A DNA stretch of 17,254 nt from JAQGMJ01 sp036271855 (GCA_036271855.1 DATAZV010000168.1:1-17254); one strand, 5' to 3'. Positions 6,277-13,816 are shown, counted from the first letter of the stretch. Translations and numbers: made by a program. Notes: generated from the letters alone by a model not told the origin.

Positions 6277-7416
6277 TCAGGCCCCCGGCACCAGGCGCAA
6301 CAGGGTGATTTCCGAGGGCGCGCCGAACCGTTGCGGCGGACCCCAATAGCCGGTGCCGCGGCTGGTATAGACCCACAGATCGTGCAAACGGTTCAGCCCG
6401 GCGGTGAACGGCTGCTGGAAGCGCACAAAGAAATTCCACGGCAAAAACTGCCCGCCGTGGGTGTGGCCGGACAATTGCAGGTGAAACCCCGCCGCGGCGG
6501 CGGCCGGCGCGCTGCGCGGCTGGTGCGCCAGCAGCAGCTTCACCGCATGCCCCGGGGCGCCGGCAATCGCCGCCTGCGGGCTGCTCGCCTGGGCCGGGTC
6601 GAAATGGCCGGCGCCGAAATCGGTCACCCCTGCCACGGCAAGCGCGCCCGCGCCGTGTTCCAGCACCACGTGCTGGTTCATCAGCACGTTCAGCCCGAGG
6701 CGGCGCAATTCGGCCACCCAGGCATGCGCGCCGGAATAGTATTCATGGTTGCCGGTGACGAAAAAGGTGCCGTGGCGCGACTTCAACTGGGCCAGGGGTG
6801 CCACGTGCGCCTTGAGTTGCGCCACCGTGCCGTCGACCAGGTCGCCGGTGATCGCCACCATGTCGGCACCGAGGCGGTTCACCGCGCCGACGATGGACTC
6901 GACATAAGGTCCCTTGATGGTCGGTCCGACGTGCACGTCGCTGATTTGCGCGATCAAAAAACCATGCAACCCCGCCGGCAGCCCGGCGATCGGCACGTCC
7001 ACCCGCACCACCGGCGCGGTGCGCCGGGCGTTGAAAAAGCCGACCAGGCTGATGAAAAACGAGGCCAGCGGCACCGCCAGGGCGGAATCGGCCTGCCAGT
7101 TGCCCCAGTCGAGATTGGGCAGCAGCCACTGCAGGCTGATGTAGGCCACGAGCATGGCATCGCGCAGCACGGTGAGCACAAACAGCGACGAAAACACGCC
7201 CATGCACAACATGCCGGCCCAGGCCAGCGCGTCGCCGCTGGCGCCGGCCTCCGCGCGCCGCAGCATCAGGCTCAGGGGCATCAGGGCGGCGGAAAACACC
7301 AGCCAGGACAGCAGCAGCAAATTGGCCGGCGCCCAGGTGCCGAGGTCGGGCACCAGGCGCAGGCCGATGTAGGCATGCAGCAGGGCGGAGACACCGAATA
7401 GTGCGAATCGGTTCAT
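6277..7416 (-). CDS. Membrane-anchored calcineurin-like metallophosphoesterase
   Basis: The product is 379 residues. The C-terminal two thirds carry the dimetal phosphoesterase motifs in order: DVH (Asp160, His162), GDLVD (191-195), GNHE (222-225), a lone His in LLAHQP (298) and GHTHGG (317-322). This matches the YkuE/YaeI-like branch, some members of which act on lipid or nucleotide phosphates; the substrate here is unknown. The first 130 residues hold about four hydrophobic segments (about 5-22, 32-51, 64-82, 112-128), so the catalytic domain is membrane-tethered. The side of the membrane cannot be fixed from sequence alone. Start ATG 7414-7416 lacks a clear ribosome binding site. It is a single gene, divergent from the protease gene and upstream of the rimP promoter. 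All metal-ligand motifs are intact. Confidence 0.88.
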   Translation of the reverse strand: MNRFALFGVSALLHAYIGLRLVPDLGTWAPANLLLLSWLVFSAALMPLSLMLRRAEAGASGDALAWAGMLCMGVFSSLFVLTVLRDAMLVAYISLQWLLPNLDWGNWQADSALAVPLASFFISLVGFFNARRTAPVVRVDVPIAGLPAGLHGFLIAQISDVHVGPTIKGPYVESIVGAVNRLGADMVAITGDLVDGTVAQLKAHVAPLAQLKSRHGTFFVTGNHEYYSGAHAWVAELRRLGLNVLMNQHVVLEHGAGALAVAGVTDFGAGHFDPAQASSPQAAIAGAPGHAVKLLLAHQPRSAPAAAAAGFHLQLSGHTHGGQFLPWNFFVRFQQPFTAGLNRLHDLWVYTSRGTGYWGPPQRFGAPSEITLLRLVPGA

Positions 7417-7456
7417 CAGCGGTATTTCAGGGCGGCGACAGGCCAGGGCATCCGCT

Positions 7457-7486
7457 ATTAGTAGGGGTATTCGGGCGGATTTTCAA
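7457..7486 (-). promoter_or_regulatory. Probable promoter of the metallophosphoesterase gene
   Basis: On the minus strand, -35 TTGAAA (7481-7486) and -10 ACTAAT (7457-7462) have an 18-bp spacer, placing the start of transcription about 35 nt before the ATG. The rest of the 242-bp gap (7417-7658) towards the divergent protease gene is GC-rich and shows no other strong signal; TATGCT at 7610-7615 is a weak -10 candidate for the plus-strand genes. Confidence 0.45.
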
Positions 7487-7658
7487 GGGGGACGCGGTGA
7501 CGCCCTGGACCGGGCGCATGACCGGTGCGCCGGTTGCCTCCCGCTGATTGCCCGATTCCTCCGCCACCGCGACCTCGGCACAGCCGTGTGCAGCCCGCCG
7601 CGGAAGGCGTATGCTCGGGCACGCACCTGAACCCCGGAAACAGCCACCGCCCCAATAG

Positions 7659-8435
7659 ATGATCGAACCCCTGCCGCTCACCGCCGCGCGCCTGTGCACT
7701 TTCCTCGGCACGCGCCTGCTGACCAATGCCAGCAGCTTTTTTTTCGAGCGTGACGAACGCCTGTATCTGGTGACCAGCGGTCACGTATTGAGCGACGAAA
7801 AAAGCAAGCACTACCCCGACCGCATCGAGATCGAGCTGCACATCGACCCGGACAATCTGGCGCTTTCCACCGGCTTTTCGATGCCCCTGTACCGCGACCG
7901 CAAGAGCGTCTGGCGCGAGGGTCTGGACGCGGCCGGGGATATCGACGTCGCGGTGCTTGAAATCGAGCGCGATGCCTTGCCCAAGGGCGCGTTGTACCGC
8001 GCCTTCACGCCGGCCCACTTGCCCGGCGCGGACGACGCCATCGAGCTCGGCACCTCGCTGCTGGTGGTCGGCTTTCCGCTCGGCTTTCACGACAACCTGC
8101 ATCACATGCCGGTGGCGCGCCAGGCGATCGTCGCCTCTTCCTTCGGCCTGCGCTTCCAGGGCAACGGCTATTTCCTCACCGACGCGCGCACCCATCGCGG
8201 CACCAGCGGCGCGCCGGTGGTGTGCCGCATCGCCAAGCCGACGCCGGCGCAGGCGGATTTGCCGTGGATGTTGCTGGGCGTGCACTCCGGGCGCCTGGAC
8301 GTCGGCTCGCGCGACCTTGAGCTCGACGAGGCGCTGGGCCTGAACTGCGCCTGGTACGCCGACATCCTGCTCAAGCTGACCGAGGAAAAGGGCGCGCGCG
8401 ACGCGCCGCCGCGTGCTGCCGCCAAATCGGCGTAG
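7659..8435 (+). CDS. Trypsin-fold serine peptidase-like protein, cytosolic
   Basis: The product is 258 residues with a chymotrypsin/trypsin-like catalytic triad in the expected order and contexts: His42 in LVTSGHVL, Asp96 in DIDVAVLEI and Ser183 in GTSGAPV. An oxyanion-type Gly181 precedes the Ser. There is no signal peptide, no transmembrane segment and no PDZ domain, unlike DegP/DegS, so it should act in the cytoplasm. The segment LLVVGFPLGFHDN (134-146) resembles HtrA-type cores. The ATG at 7659 is fixed from the 5' side because the preceding codon is an in-frame TAG; no good ribosome binding site is visible. A 75-residue protein gene follows 33 bp later and may be co-transcribed. Substrate and role are unknown. 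It could also be an inactive or regulatory trypsin-fold protein, although the triad is complete. Confidence 0.85.
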   Translation: MIEPLPLTAARLCTFLGTRLLTNASSFFFERDERLYLVTSGHVLSDEKSKHYPDRIEIELHIDPDNLALSTGFSMPLYRDRKSVWREGLDAAGDIDVAVLEIERDALPKGALYRAFTPAHLPGADDAIELGTSLLVVGFPLGFHDNLHHMPVARQAIVASSFGLRFQGNGYFLTDARTHRGTSGAPVVCRIAKPTPAQADLPWMLLGVHSGRLDVGSRDLELDEALGLNCAWYADILLKLTEEKGARDAPPRAAAKSA

Positions 8436-8468
8436 CATGCGGATTCAAATCACTCTGAAAGCATCATC

Positions 8469-8696
8469 ATGGCAGCGACCCGCGTCAAAGAACTGGCCGC
8501 GCTCATCTACGTCGACATGGTGAGCCGCATCGCGCTTTCGCCGGGCGAACCGGACAAGGCCAAGCCGACTCCGGAGACCATCGCCAAGCTGAGCTTCAAG
8601 CTGGCCGAGGCCTTCATGAAGGTCGACGAGGACAGCGAGGAAAACGCCCAGCCGAAGGAGAAATACGAAGTCCAGCTGTCCGACATCGGCGGCTGA
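8469..8696 (+). CDS. Small acidic hypothetical protein
   Basis: The product is 75 residues; I do not recognise a family with certainty. The N-terminal part (about 1-22, VKELAALIYVDMVSRIAL) and the middle (about 36-53, PETIAKLSFKLAEAFMKV) look like amphipathic helices joined by a Pro-rich turn. The tail (54-75) is acidic and probably disordered. There are no Cys residues, signal peptide or membrane segment. Codon use is like that of its neighbours (GC-rich third positions), which supports a real gene. ATG at 8469; GAAAG about 9 nt upstream is a weak ribosome binding site. It lies 33 bp after the trypsin-like gene on the same strand and converges with ilvD. Confidence 0.7.
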   Translation: MAATRVKELAALIYVDMVSRIALSPGEPDKAKPTPETIAKLSFKLAEAFMKVDEDSEENAQPKEKYEVQLSDIGG

Positions 8697-8712
8697 GCTT
8701 CAATACAGGCGA

Positions 8713-8747
8713 GGGCAAGGCGGTGCATCAGGATGCACCGCCTGCCC
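8713..8747. terminator. Hairpin between convergent genes, possible bidirectional terminator
   Basis: GGCGGTGCAT (8719-8728) pairs with ATGCACCGCC (8733-8742) around a four-base loop. The stem extends outward by A8718-T8743, one bulged A, and GGGC/GCCC (8713-8716 with 8744-8747). It lies 16 bp after the small gene's stop and 9 bp from the ilvD stop. No U-run follows on either strand, so it may rely on other factors or act as a 3'-end stabiliser. Confidence 0.5.
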
Positions 8748-8756
8748 ACCACCTGA

Positions 8757-10433
8757 CTAGCGGTCCGTCACCGCGCCCTTGTTGGCGGGCGACACCAGCT
8801 TGATGTACTTGCCCATCAGGCCGCGGGTGTACTTCGGCGCCGGCTGCTTCCACGCCGCGCGGCGCTTGGCGATGACGTCGTCCGGCACGTTCAGCTGCAG
8901 CAGCAGCTTGTCGGCGTCGATGGTGATGGAGTCGCCTTCCTCGATCAGGCCGATCAGGCCGCCCTCATAGGCTTCCGGCGTGACGTGGCCGACCACCATG
9001 CCCCAGGTGCCGCCGGAAAAGCGGCCGTCGGTAATGAGACCGACGGAGTCGCCGAGGCCCTGGCCGATCAAGGCCGAGGTCGGAGCCAGCATCTCCTGCA
9101 TCCCCGGGCCGCCCTTCGGGCCTTCGTAGCGGATCACCAGCACGTCGCCGGGCTTGACCTTGCCCGCGGTGATCAAGGCCATCGACTCGTTTTCCGAATT
9201 GCAAATCCGCGCCGGGCCGGTGATGTGGTGGCTCTTCAGGCCGGTGATTTTCGCCACGCAGCCGAACGGCGCCAGGTTGCCCTTGAGGATGGCCAGGTGG
9301 CCCTGCGCGTACATCGGGTTTTCCCATTGGCGCACCACGTCCTGGTCCTTGTCCGGGCGGGCCTTCCACTTCTTCAGCTCGTCTGCCAGGGTCTTGCCGG
9401 TGATGGTCATGCAGTCGCCGTGGATCAGCCCGCGTTCCAGCAGCATGTTCAACACCAGGGGCACCCCGCCGACGCGGTGCAGGTCGGTCATCATGTACTT
9501 GCCGGAGGGCTTGAGGTCGCACAACACCGGGGTCAGCTTGCGGATACGCTCGAAGTCGTCGATGGTCCACTCAACATCGGCGGCGTCGGCGATCGCCAGG
9601 TAGTGCAGCACCGCGTTGGTCGAGCCGCCGGTGGCCATGATCAGCGTCGCGGCATTTTCGATCGACTTCTTGGTGATGATGTCGCGCGGGCGCAGGTTGT
9701 TGCGCACGGCGTTCACCAGCACCCGTGCGGAGTCGGCGGCGGAGTCGGCCTTTTCGCCGTCCGGGTTGGCCATCGAGGAAGAGCCCAGCAGGCTCATGCC
9801 CAGCGCCTCGAAGGAGGAACTCATGGTATTGGCGGTGTACATGCCGCCGCAGGCGCCGTGGGTCGGGCAGGCGTTGCGCTCGATGCCGTCGTAGTCTTCC
9901 TGGCTCATCTTGCCGGCGGTGATGCCGCCGACCGCCTCGAAGGCCGACACCAGGTTAACCGGCTGGCCTTTCCACGTTCCGGGTTTTATCGTCCCTCCAT
10001 ACACATAGATGCCGGGCACGTTCATGCGGGCGAGAGCCATCATGCCGCCGGGCATGTTCTTGTCGCAGGCGCCGACCACCAGGGCGCCGTCCATCATCTG
10101 GCCGTTGATCGAGGTCTCGATGGCGTCGGCGATCACCTCGCGCGAGATCAGCGAATACTTCATGCCCTCGGTGCCCATGCCGATACCGTCGGTCACGGTG
10201 GGCACGCCGAACACCTGCGGCTTGGCGCCGGCTTCCTCGAGCGCCGCCATCGCCGAATCGACCAGCGGCTGGATGCCGGCATTGCACGGGTTCATGTTGG
10301 AGTGGCCGTTGGCCACGCCTATTATTGCTTTATCAAAATCCCCGTCCTTGAAGCCGACGGCGCGCAGCATGGCGCGGTTGGGCGAGCGGTTGACGCCGCC
10401 GGTGATGAGTTTGGAACGCCAGTTGTCGGCCAT
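8757..10433 (-). CDS. ilvD: Dihydroxy-acid dehydratase IlvD
   Basis: IlvD dehydrates 2,3-dihydroxyisovalerate and 2,3-dihydroxy-3-methylvalerate to the 2-keto acid precursors of valine, leucine and isoleucine. The product is 558 residues, the length of the [2Fe-2S] type. The three conserved cysteines are visible: Cys50 in NPCN, Cys123 in GACDKNMPGG and Cys195 in GACGGMYTANTM. The Mg-binding region is TDGIGMGTEGM (81-91), and the C-terminal TDGRFSGGTWG motif is present. Lys125 after Cys123 is the position carbamylated in characterised relatives. Start ATG 10431-10433 with GGAG about 11 nt upstream; the protein begins MADNWRSKLITGGVNRSPNRAM, as in homologues. It lies 57 bp after the EamA-type gene on the same strand, but a -10-like TAGAAT near 10488 suggests its own promoter. 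Confidence 0.98.
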   Translation of the reverse strand: MADNWRSKLITGGVNRSPNRAMLRAVGFKDGDFDKAIIGVANGHSNMNPCNAGIQPLVDSAMAALEEAGAKPQVFGVPTVTDGIGMGTEGMKYSLISREVIADAIETSINGQMMDGALVVGACDKNMPGGMMALARMNVPGIYVYGGTIKPGTWKGQPVNLVSAFEAVGGITAGKMSQEDYDGIERNACPTHGACGGMYTANTMSSSFEALGMSLLGSSSMANPDGEKADSAADSARVLVNAVRNNLRPRDIITKKSIENAATLIMATGGSTNAVLHYLAIADAADVEWTIDDFERIRKLTPVLCDLKPSGKYMMTDLHRVGGVPLVLNMLLERGLIHGDCMTITGKTLADELKKWKARPDKDQDVVRQWENPMYAQGHLAILKGNLAPFGCVAKITGLKSHHITGPARICNSENESMALITAGKVKPGDVLVIRYEGPKGGPGMQEMLAPTSALIGQGLGDSVGLITDGRFSGGTWGMVVGHVTPEAYEGGLIGLIEEGDSITIDADKLLLQLNVPDDVIAKRRAAWKQPAPKYTRGLMGKYIKLVSPANKGAVTDR

Positions 10434-10487
10434 GGTGGGAGTCTCCGTTTAGTCGTGGTGAAACAGGAAGCAATTGGAAAGGGCGCG

Positions 10488-10517
10488 ATTCTAGCGCACG
10501 GGTTCGGGCGCCATCAG
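10488..10517 (-). promoter_or_regulatory. Possible ilvD promoter overlapping the end of the EamA gene
   Basis: On the minus strand, TAGAAT (10488-10493) is a good -10; its first three bases are the EamA stop codon. A weak -35 CTGATG (10512-10517) lies 18 bp upstream. Transcription would begin about 47 nt before ilvD. I see no leader peptide rich in Leu, Ile or Val in the 57-bp gap. Confidence 0.35.
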
Positions 10518-11408
10518 TGCCTGGTTACGGGTGAAATATGCCGCCCAGGCGAGTCCCGCGAGGATCAGCGCGAAGCCCGCCAGGTGATAGGCGCGGATCG
10601 GCTCGTCCAGCAACAGCGCGCCGAGCAGGGCGGCGAATACCGGCACCAGGTGCACGCCCTGGCTGGCGCGCGACGCGCCCAGGCTGTCGACGGCGCGGTT
10701 GTACAGTGCAGTGGCCAGCATCGAAGGAAATACCGCGAGATACACCACGCCGCCCCAGGCCGCGGCGGGCAGCCACAAGCTGGCACCGCTCGCCAGGCTA
10801 TAGGCCAGCCAGGGCGAGAGCATCACCAGGCCGAAGGCGCCTGTCACCCACAGGTAGGCGAAAGCCGAAAGGCCCGCCGGGCGCTGGCGCAGGCATACCG
10901 CGTAAATGCTCCACATGACCATCGCGCCCATCATCAGGGCGTCGCCATGGTTGATGCTTAGCCGTGCCAGGGTGGCGAAGTCGCCGCGGCTCAATATCGT
11001 AAACACGCCGACAAAGGACACCGCCAGCCCCAGCGCCTGCGCCGGCGAGGTGCGCTCGCGGGCGATCAGCCAGGCGGCGATCACCGTCCACACCGGAATC
11101 GAGGAATTGAGCAGGGCGGCGTTGGCCGCGCTGGTGTAGCGCAGGGCCTCGAAAATCAGCGCGTTGAACACGCTGGTCGACAGCAGGCCGAGCAGTGCCA
11201 TGGTGCGCCAGGCACGGCGCAGGTCGGCGGCGCGCGCGCGCAGTTCGCCCGCCACCAGCGGCAGCAGCACCAGCAGTACCAGCGCCCAGCGCCAGAAGGC
11301 CAGCACCGCCGGCGCCACCGTGGTGTTTAGGGCGCGGCCGGTCAGCACGTTGCCGGACCAGAACAGGGCGGTCAGCGCGAGGGCGAGGTAGGCGTTGGCG
11401 GGTTTCAA
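10491..11408 (-). CDS. EamA/DMT-superfamily transporter (RhaT/YdcZ-like permease)
   Basis: This is a predicted inner-membrane permease of the drug/metabolite transporter superfamily, many members of which export amino acids or metabolites. The product is 305 residues with about ten hydrophobic segments arranged as two EamA repeats (about 5-140 and 154-292). Typical features are LTALFWSGNVLTGRAL near the N-terminus, ALRYTSAANAALL (88-100), the SxGLxVxFxGV-like segment near 126-136 and LLGALLLDEPIRAYHLAGFALILAG (261-285). The start is taken as TTG 11406-11408: an in-frame stop lies upstream, there is no in-frame ATG or GTG between, and the resulting N-terminus is family-typical. The ribosome binding site is poor. 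It is divergent from a LysR-type gene across an AT-rich, palindrome-containing gap, so it is a likely target of that regulator. The substrate is not known. Confidence 0.88.
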   Translation of the reverse strand: MKPANAYLALALTALFWSGNVLTGRALNTTVAPAVLAFWRWALVLLVLLPLVAGELRARAADLRRAWRTMALLGLLSTSVFNALIFEALRYTSAANAALLNSSIPVWTVIAAWLIARERTSPAQALGLAVSFVGVFTILSRGDFATLARLSINHGDALMMGAMVMWSIYAVCLRQRPAGLSAFAYLWVTGAFGLVMLSPWLAYSLASGASLWLPAAAWGGVVYLAVFPSMLATALYNRAVDSLGASRASQGVHLVPVFAALLGALLLDEPIRAYHLAGFALILAGLAWAAYFTRNQALMAPEPVR

Positions 11409-11461
11409 GGCAAGGCCGGTCAGGGAAAACAGCGAAGCAAACGGCGCGACGAAGGCAGCAC

Positions 11462-11490
11462 GTTAAAACTTTGCCCATATATCTGTCCAA
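11462..11490 (-). promoter_or_regulatory. Promoter of the EamA-type transporter gene
   Basis: On the minus strand, -35 TTGGAC (11485-11490) and -10 TTTAAC (11462-11467) have a 17-bp spacer, with the start of transcription near 11455. It overlaps the ATATAT dyad at 11477-11495, so a bound regulator would directly affect it. Confidence 0.45.
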
Positions 11491-11530
11491 TATATTTTTA
11501 TGTGCCTATTAATATAAAATACGTATTTAT
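11477..11530. promoter_or_regulatory. AT-rich operator-like region with two palindromes (LysR-type)
   Basis: The 149-bp gap between the divergent EamA and LysR genes is strikingly AT-rich for this genome from about 11462 to 11530. It has two dyads: ATATAT-N7-ATATAT (11477-11482, 11490-11495), which contains a T-N11-A pattern (T11480, A11492), and the perfect 12-bp palindrome AAATACGTATTT (11517-11528). A TATAAA (11513-11518) could be a -10 for the LysR gene. LysR-type regulators commonly bind such T-N11-A dyads between themselves and a divergent target; binding here is inferred. Confidence 0.5.
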
Positions 11531-11557
11531 CGAAACAACCGATAGGGCAGCGACGAC

Positions 11558-12493
11558 ATGCTCAGCCTGAAACGCCTGAACGCCTTTGTCATCCTGGCCG
11601 AAGAACTGCACTTCGGCCACGCTGCCGCGCGCCTGAACCTGACCCAGCCCCCGCTCACCCTGGCGATCAAGGAACTGGAACTGGAGATGGGCGCCCTGCT
11701 GTTCGAGCGCACCAAGCGCAGCGTGCGCCTGACCGCCGCCGGTGCCGCCTTGCTGCCGGAGGCGCGCGCGCTGCTGGCGCAAGGCGAGCGCCTGCCTTCG
11801 ATCGCCCAGGCTGCCGCCGCCGGCGTCGCCGGCGAACTCAAGCTGGCCTTTGTTTCCATCGTCGACTACTCCTTCCTGCCGGATCTGCTGCGTGAATACG
11901 CCCGCAGCTTCCCCGGCGTGCGGGTGCAATTGCGCGAAGCCACCACCGACGTACAACTGGAAGATTTGCTGCAGCGGCGCATCGACATCGGCATCCTGCT
12001 CGGGCCGATAGCCGAAGCCCTGCCGCGCGCCGCCGATGTCGAGCAACTGGAGTACCGCCGCCTGACGGTGGAAGACCTGGCGATCGCGCTGCCCGAGGGC
12101 CATCCGAAAGCAGCGGCGAGCGGCCCGCTGGCGCTGGCCGGCCTAGCGCAAGAGCCGCTGGTCTGCATTCCGCGCCAGGTGGCGCCGCGCCTGTACGACG
12201 CCATCCTCGGCGCTTGCGCTGCCGCTGGCTTCAGCCCGCGCATCGCCCAGGAGGCGATCCAGATGCAGACCATCATCTCGCTGGTGTCGGCGGGCATTGG
12301 CATCGCCCTGGTGCCGCAGTCGATCATGAGCCTGCGCCGCCCGGGCGTGCGCTACCGCAAGTTGCGCGCGCCGGCCGTGTCAAAACGGGCCGGCGCGCGG
12401 CCCGCGCTGGAGGTGGGCCTGGCCTGGCGCCGCGACCATGTCACGCCGGTGCTCGAACGCTTTATCGAACTTGCGGCACAATTCCGCACCTGA
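11558..12493 (+). CDS. LysR-type transcriptional regulator
   Basis: The product is 311 residues, the normal size for the family. The N-terminal winged helix-turn-helix covers residues 1-60, with AEELHFGHAAARLNLTQPPLTLAIKELE (14-41) followed by LLFERTKRSVRLTAAG (47-62). The linker helix is about 63-88 and the co-inducer-binding domain about 90-295, with GELKLAFVSI at its start. The N-terminal part is close in style to the BenM/CatM group (QPPLS-like recognition helix), but the effector is unknown. ATG at 11558; the AGGG about 12 nt upstream is a poor ribosome binding site. It is divergent from the EamA-type gene and 32 bp upstream of lgt on the same strand. ilvD lies just beyond the EamA gene, so ilvD is a second possible target. 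Confidence 0.95.
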   Translation: MLSLKRLNAFVILAEELHFGHAAARLNLTQPPLTLAIKELELEMGALLFERTKRSVRLTAAGAALLPEARALLAQGERLPSIAQAAAAGVAGELKLAFVSIVDYSFLPDLLREYARSFPGVRVQLREATTDVQLEDLLQRRIDIGILLGPIAEALPRAADVEQLEYRRLTVEDLAIALPEGHPKAAASGPLALAGLAQEPLVCIPRQVAPRLYDAILGACAAAGFSPRIAQEAIQMQTIISLVSAGIGIALVPQSIMSLRRPGVRYRKLRAPAVSKRAGARPALEVGLAWRRDHVTPVLERFIELAAQFRT

Positions 12494-12525
12494 ATCCAAC
12501 CGGCGCCCCCGCGGCGACCCGCGCA

Positions 12526-13326
12526 ATGCATCCGCTAGTCCATCCGAATTTCGATCCCATTGCCTTTTCCATCGGCCCGCTCTCGGTGCGCTGGTACGGG
12601 CTGATGTACCTGCTGGCGTTTCTCGCCTACATCACCTTGTCGCGCTACCGCGCGGCCAAACGCCCCGACCTCGGCTGGAACGCCAAGATGATCGACGATG
12701 CGCTGTTCTATGGCGTGCTCGGCGTGATCCTCGGCGGCCGCCTGGGCTACATTCTGTTCTACAAGCCGGCCGAATATTTCGCCCATCCGCTGGACATGAT
12801 CAAGATCTGGCAGGGCGGCATGTCCTTCCACGGCGGCTTTCTAGGCGTGCTGGTGGCGATGTGGCTGTACGCCCGCGCGCAAAAAATCGGCTTCTGGAGC
12901 GTAATGGACTTCATCGCGCCTTCGGTGCCCCTGGGCCTGGCCTTTGGCCGTCTGGGCAACTTCATCAACGGCGAGTTGTGGGGCAGGCCCACCGACGTAC
13001 CCTGGGGCATGGTGTTTCCGCAGGCGGGTGACGGCATTCCACGCCATCCCTCGCAGCTCTACCAGTTCGCCGGCGAGGGTCTGCTGCTGTTCATCTTTTT
13101 GTGGATCTATGCACGCAAGCCGCGCCCGGCCGGGGCGATTGCCGGGTTCTTTCTCGCCGGCTACGGCCTGTTCCGTTTTCTCGCCGAGTTCACCCGCGAG
13201 CCGGACAGTTTTCTCGGCCTGCTGGCCCTCGGCCTGTCGATGGGGCAATGGCTGTCGCTGCCGATGGTGATCGGCGGCATCGGCCTGATGGTCTGGGCTT
13301 ACAAAAAGAATCCGCTGCCGGCATGA
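12526..13326 (+). CDS. lgt: Prolipoprotein diacylglyceryl transferase Lgt
   Basis: Lgt transfers a diacylglyceryl group from phosphatidylglycerol to the lipobox cysteine of prolipoproteins, the first step of bacterial lipoprotein maturation, in the inner membrane. The product is 266 residues with about seven hydrophobic segments. Key family motifs: VRWYGLMYLL (21-30), GGRLGYILFY (70-79), FHGG (His102), the signature GRLGNFINGELWGR (141-154), RHPSQLYQ (173-180) and LFRFLAEFTREPD (215-227). The ATG at 12526 gives MHPLVHPNFDPIAF, the usual N-terminus; the frame is open further upstream inside the LysR gene, but that part is not Lgt-like. No clear ribosome binding site is present. It ends 13 bp from the convergent acetyltransferase gene. 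Confidence 0.97.
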   Translation: MHPLVHPNFDPIAFSIGPLSVRWYGLMYLLAFLAYITLSRYRAAKRPDLGWNAKMIDDALFYGVLGVILGGRLGYILFYKPAEYFAHPLDMIKIWQGGMSFHGGFLGVLVAMWLYARAQKIGFWSVMDFIAPSVPLGLAFGRLGNFINGELWGRPTDVPWGMVFPQAGDGIPRHPSQLYQFAGEGLLLFIFLWIYARKPRPAGAIAGFFLAGYGLFRFLAEFTREPDSFLGLLALGLSMGQWLSLPMVIGGIGLMVWAYKKNPLPA

Positions 13327-13339
13327 AGAGCCGGGCCTG

Positions 13340-13816
13340 TCAACTCGTGGCGGGCTGCCGCAGGCGCAGGCGCATGCGGTTCTGGTTGACCACGCCGTAA
13401 TAGCCGCCGGGGCGGCGCCCGGCGGGCGCGAAGCCGCGCGATTCGTAAAGGTGGTGCGCGATGCGGTTGTCCTCGCGCAGCTCGACGTCGATGTTTTCCA
13501 CCCCCGCCACTTCACCGGTGCGCAGCAGCCAGTCGAGCAACTGCCCGGCAATGCCGCGCCGGCGCTGCGGCGTTGCCACCGCCAGCAGGGCCAGGTAGGC
13601 GTCGTTCTCGCCGTAGCCCATGACGGCGAAGCCGGCTAGGCTGCCGTCGGCGACGTCGGCGACGATCACGTTATAGCGCGGCGAGCGCATGAAGCGCAGC
13701 ATCTCCGGCTCGCGATAGCGCCAGGGCAGGCCTTCCTCGATGGTGTCGCGCGACATCGCCGCCAGCTGTGGGGCGTCGGCGATGCTGGCTAGGCGAATGC
13801 GCGCGATCTCGCTCAT
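13340..13816 (-). CDS. GNAT-family N-acetyltransferase, RimI-like
   Basis: The product is 158 residues with the GNAT fold. Acetyl-CoA-binding motif A is visible as LALLAVATPQRRRGIAGQLL (75-94; the RxxGxA turn is R85-A90). Motif B-like NRIAHHLYESRGFAPAGRRPGGYY (117-140) resembles RimI, which acetylates the N-terminus of ribosomal protein S18, but the protein is not clearly the housekeeping RimI and its substrate is unknown. Start ATG 13814-13816 has only a weak AAGAG site. It begins 15 bp after the MaoC-type gene and is probably co-transcribed with it. It converges with lgt. Confidence 0.88.
   Translation of the reverse strand: MSEIARIRLASIADAPQLAAMSRDTIEEGLPWRYREPEMLRFMRSPRYNVIVADVADGSLAGFAVMGYGENDAYLALLAVATPQRRRGIAGQLLDWLLRTGEVAGVENIDVELREDNRIAHHLYESRGFAPAGRRPGGYYGVVNQNRMRLRLRQPATS

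Noticed and set aside
7427..8438. Minus-strand open frames opposite the trypsin-like gene
   Set aside because: Shadow frames; the plus strand carries the complete catalytic triad in family context.
8985..10961. 658-codon open frame on the plus strand opposite ilvD and the EamA gene
   Set aside because: It spans two real minus-strand genes and their gap, and has a shadow-type composition rich in His, Gly, Val and Ala.
12214..12525. Upstream extension of the lgt frame inside the LysR gene
   Set aside because: The added residues are not Lgt-like and overlap a well-supported LysR C-terminus; ATG 12526 gives the normal Lgt start.
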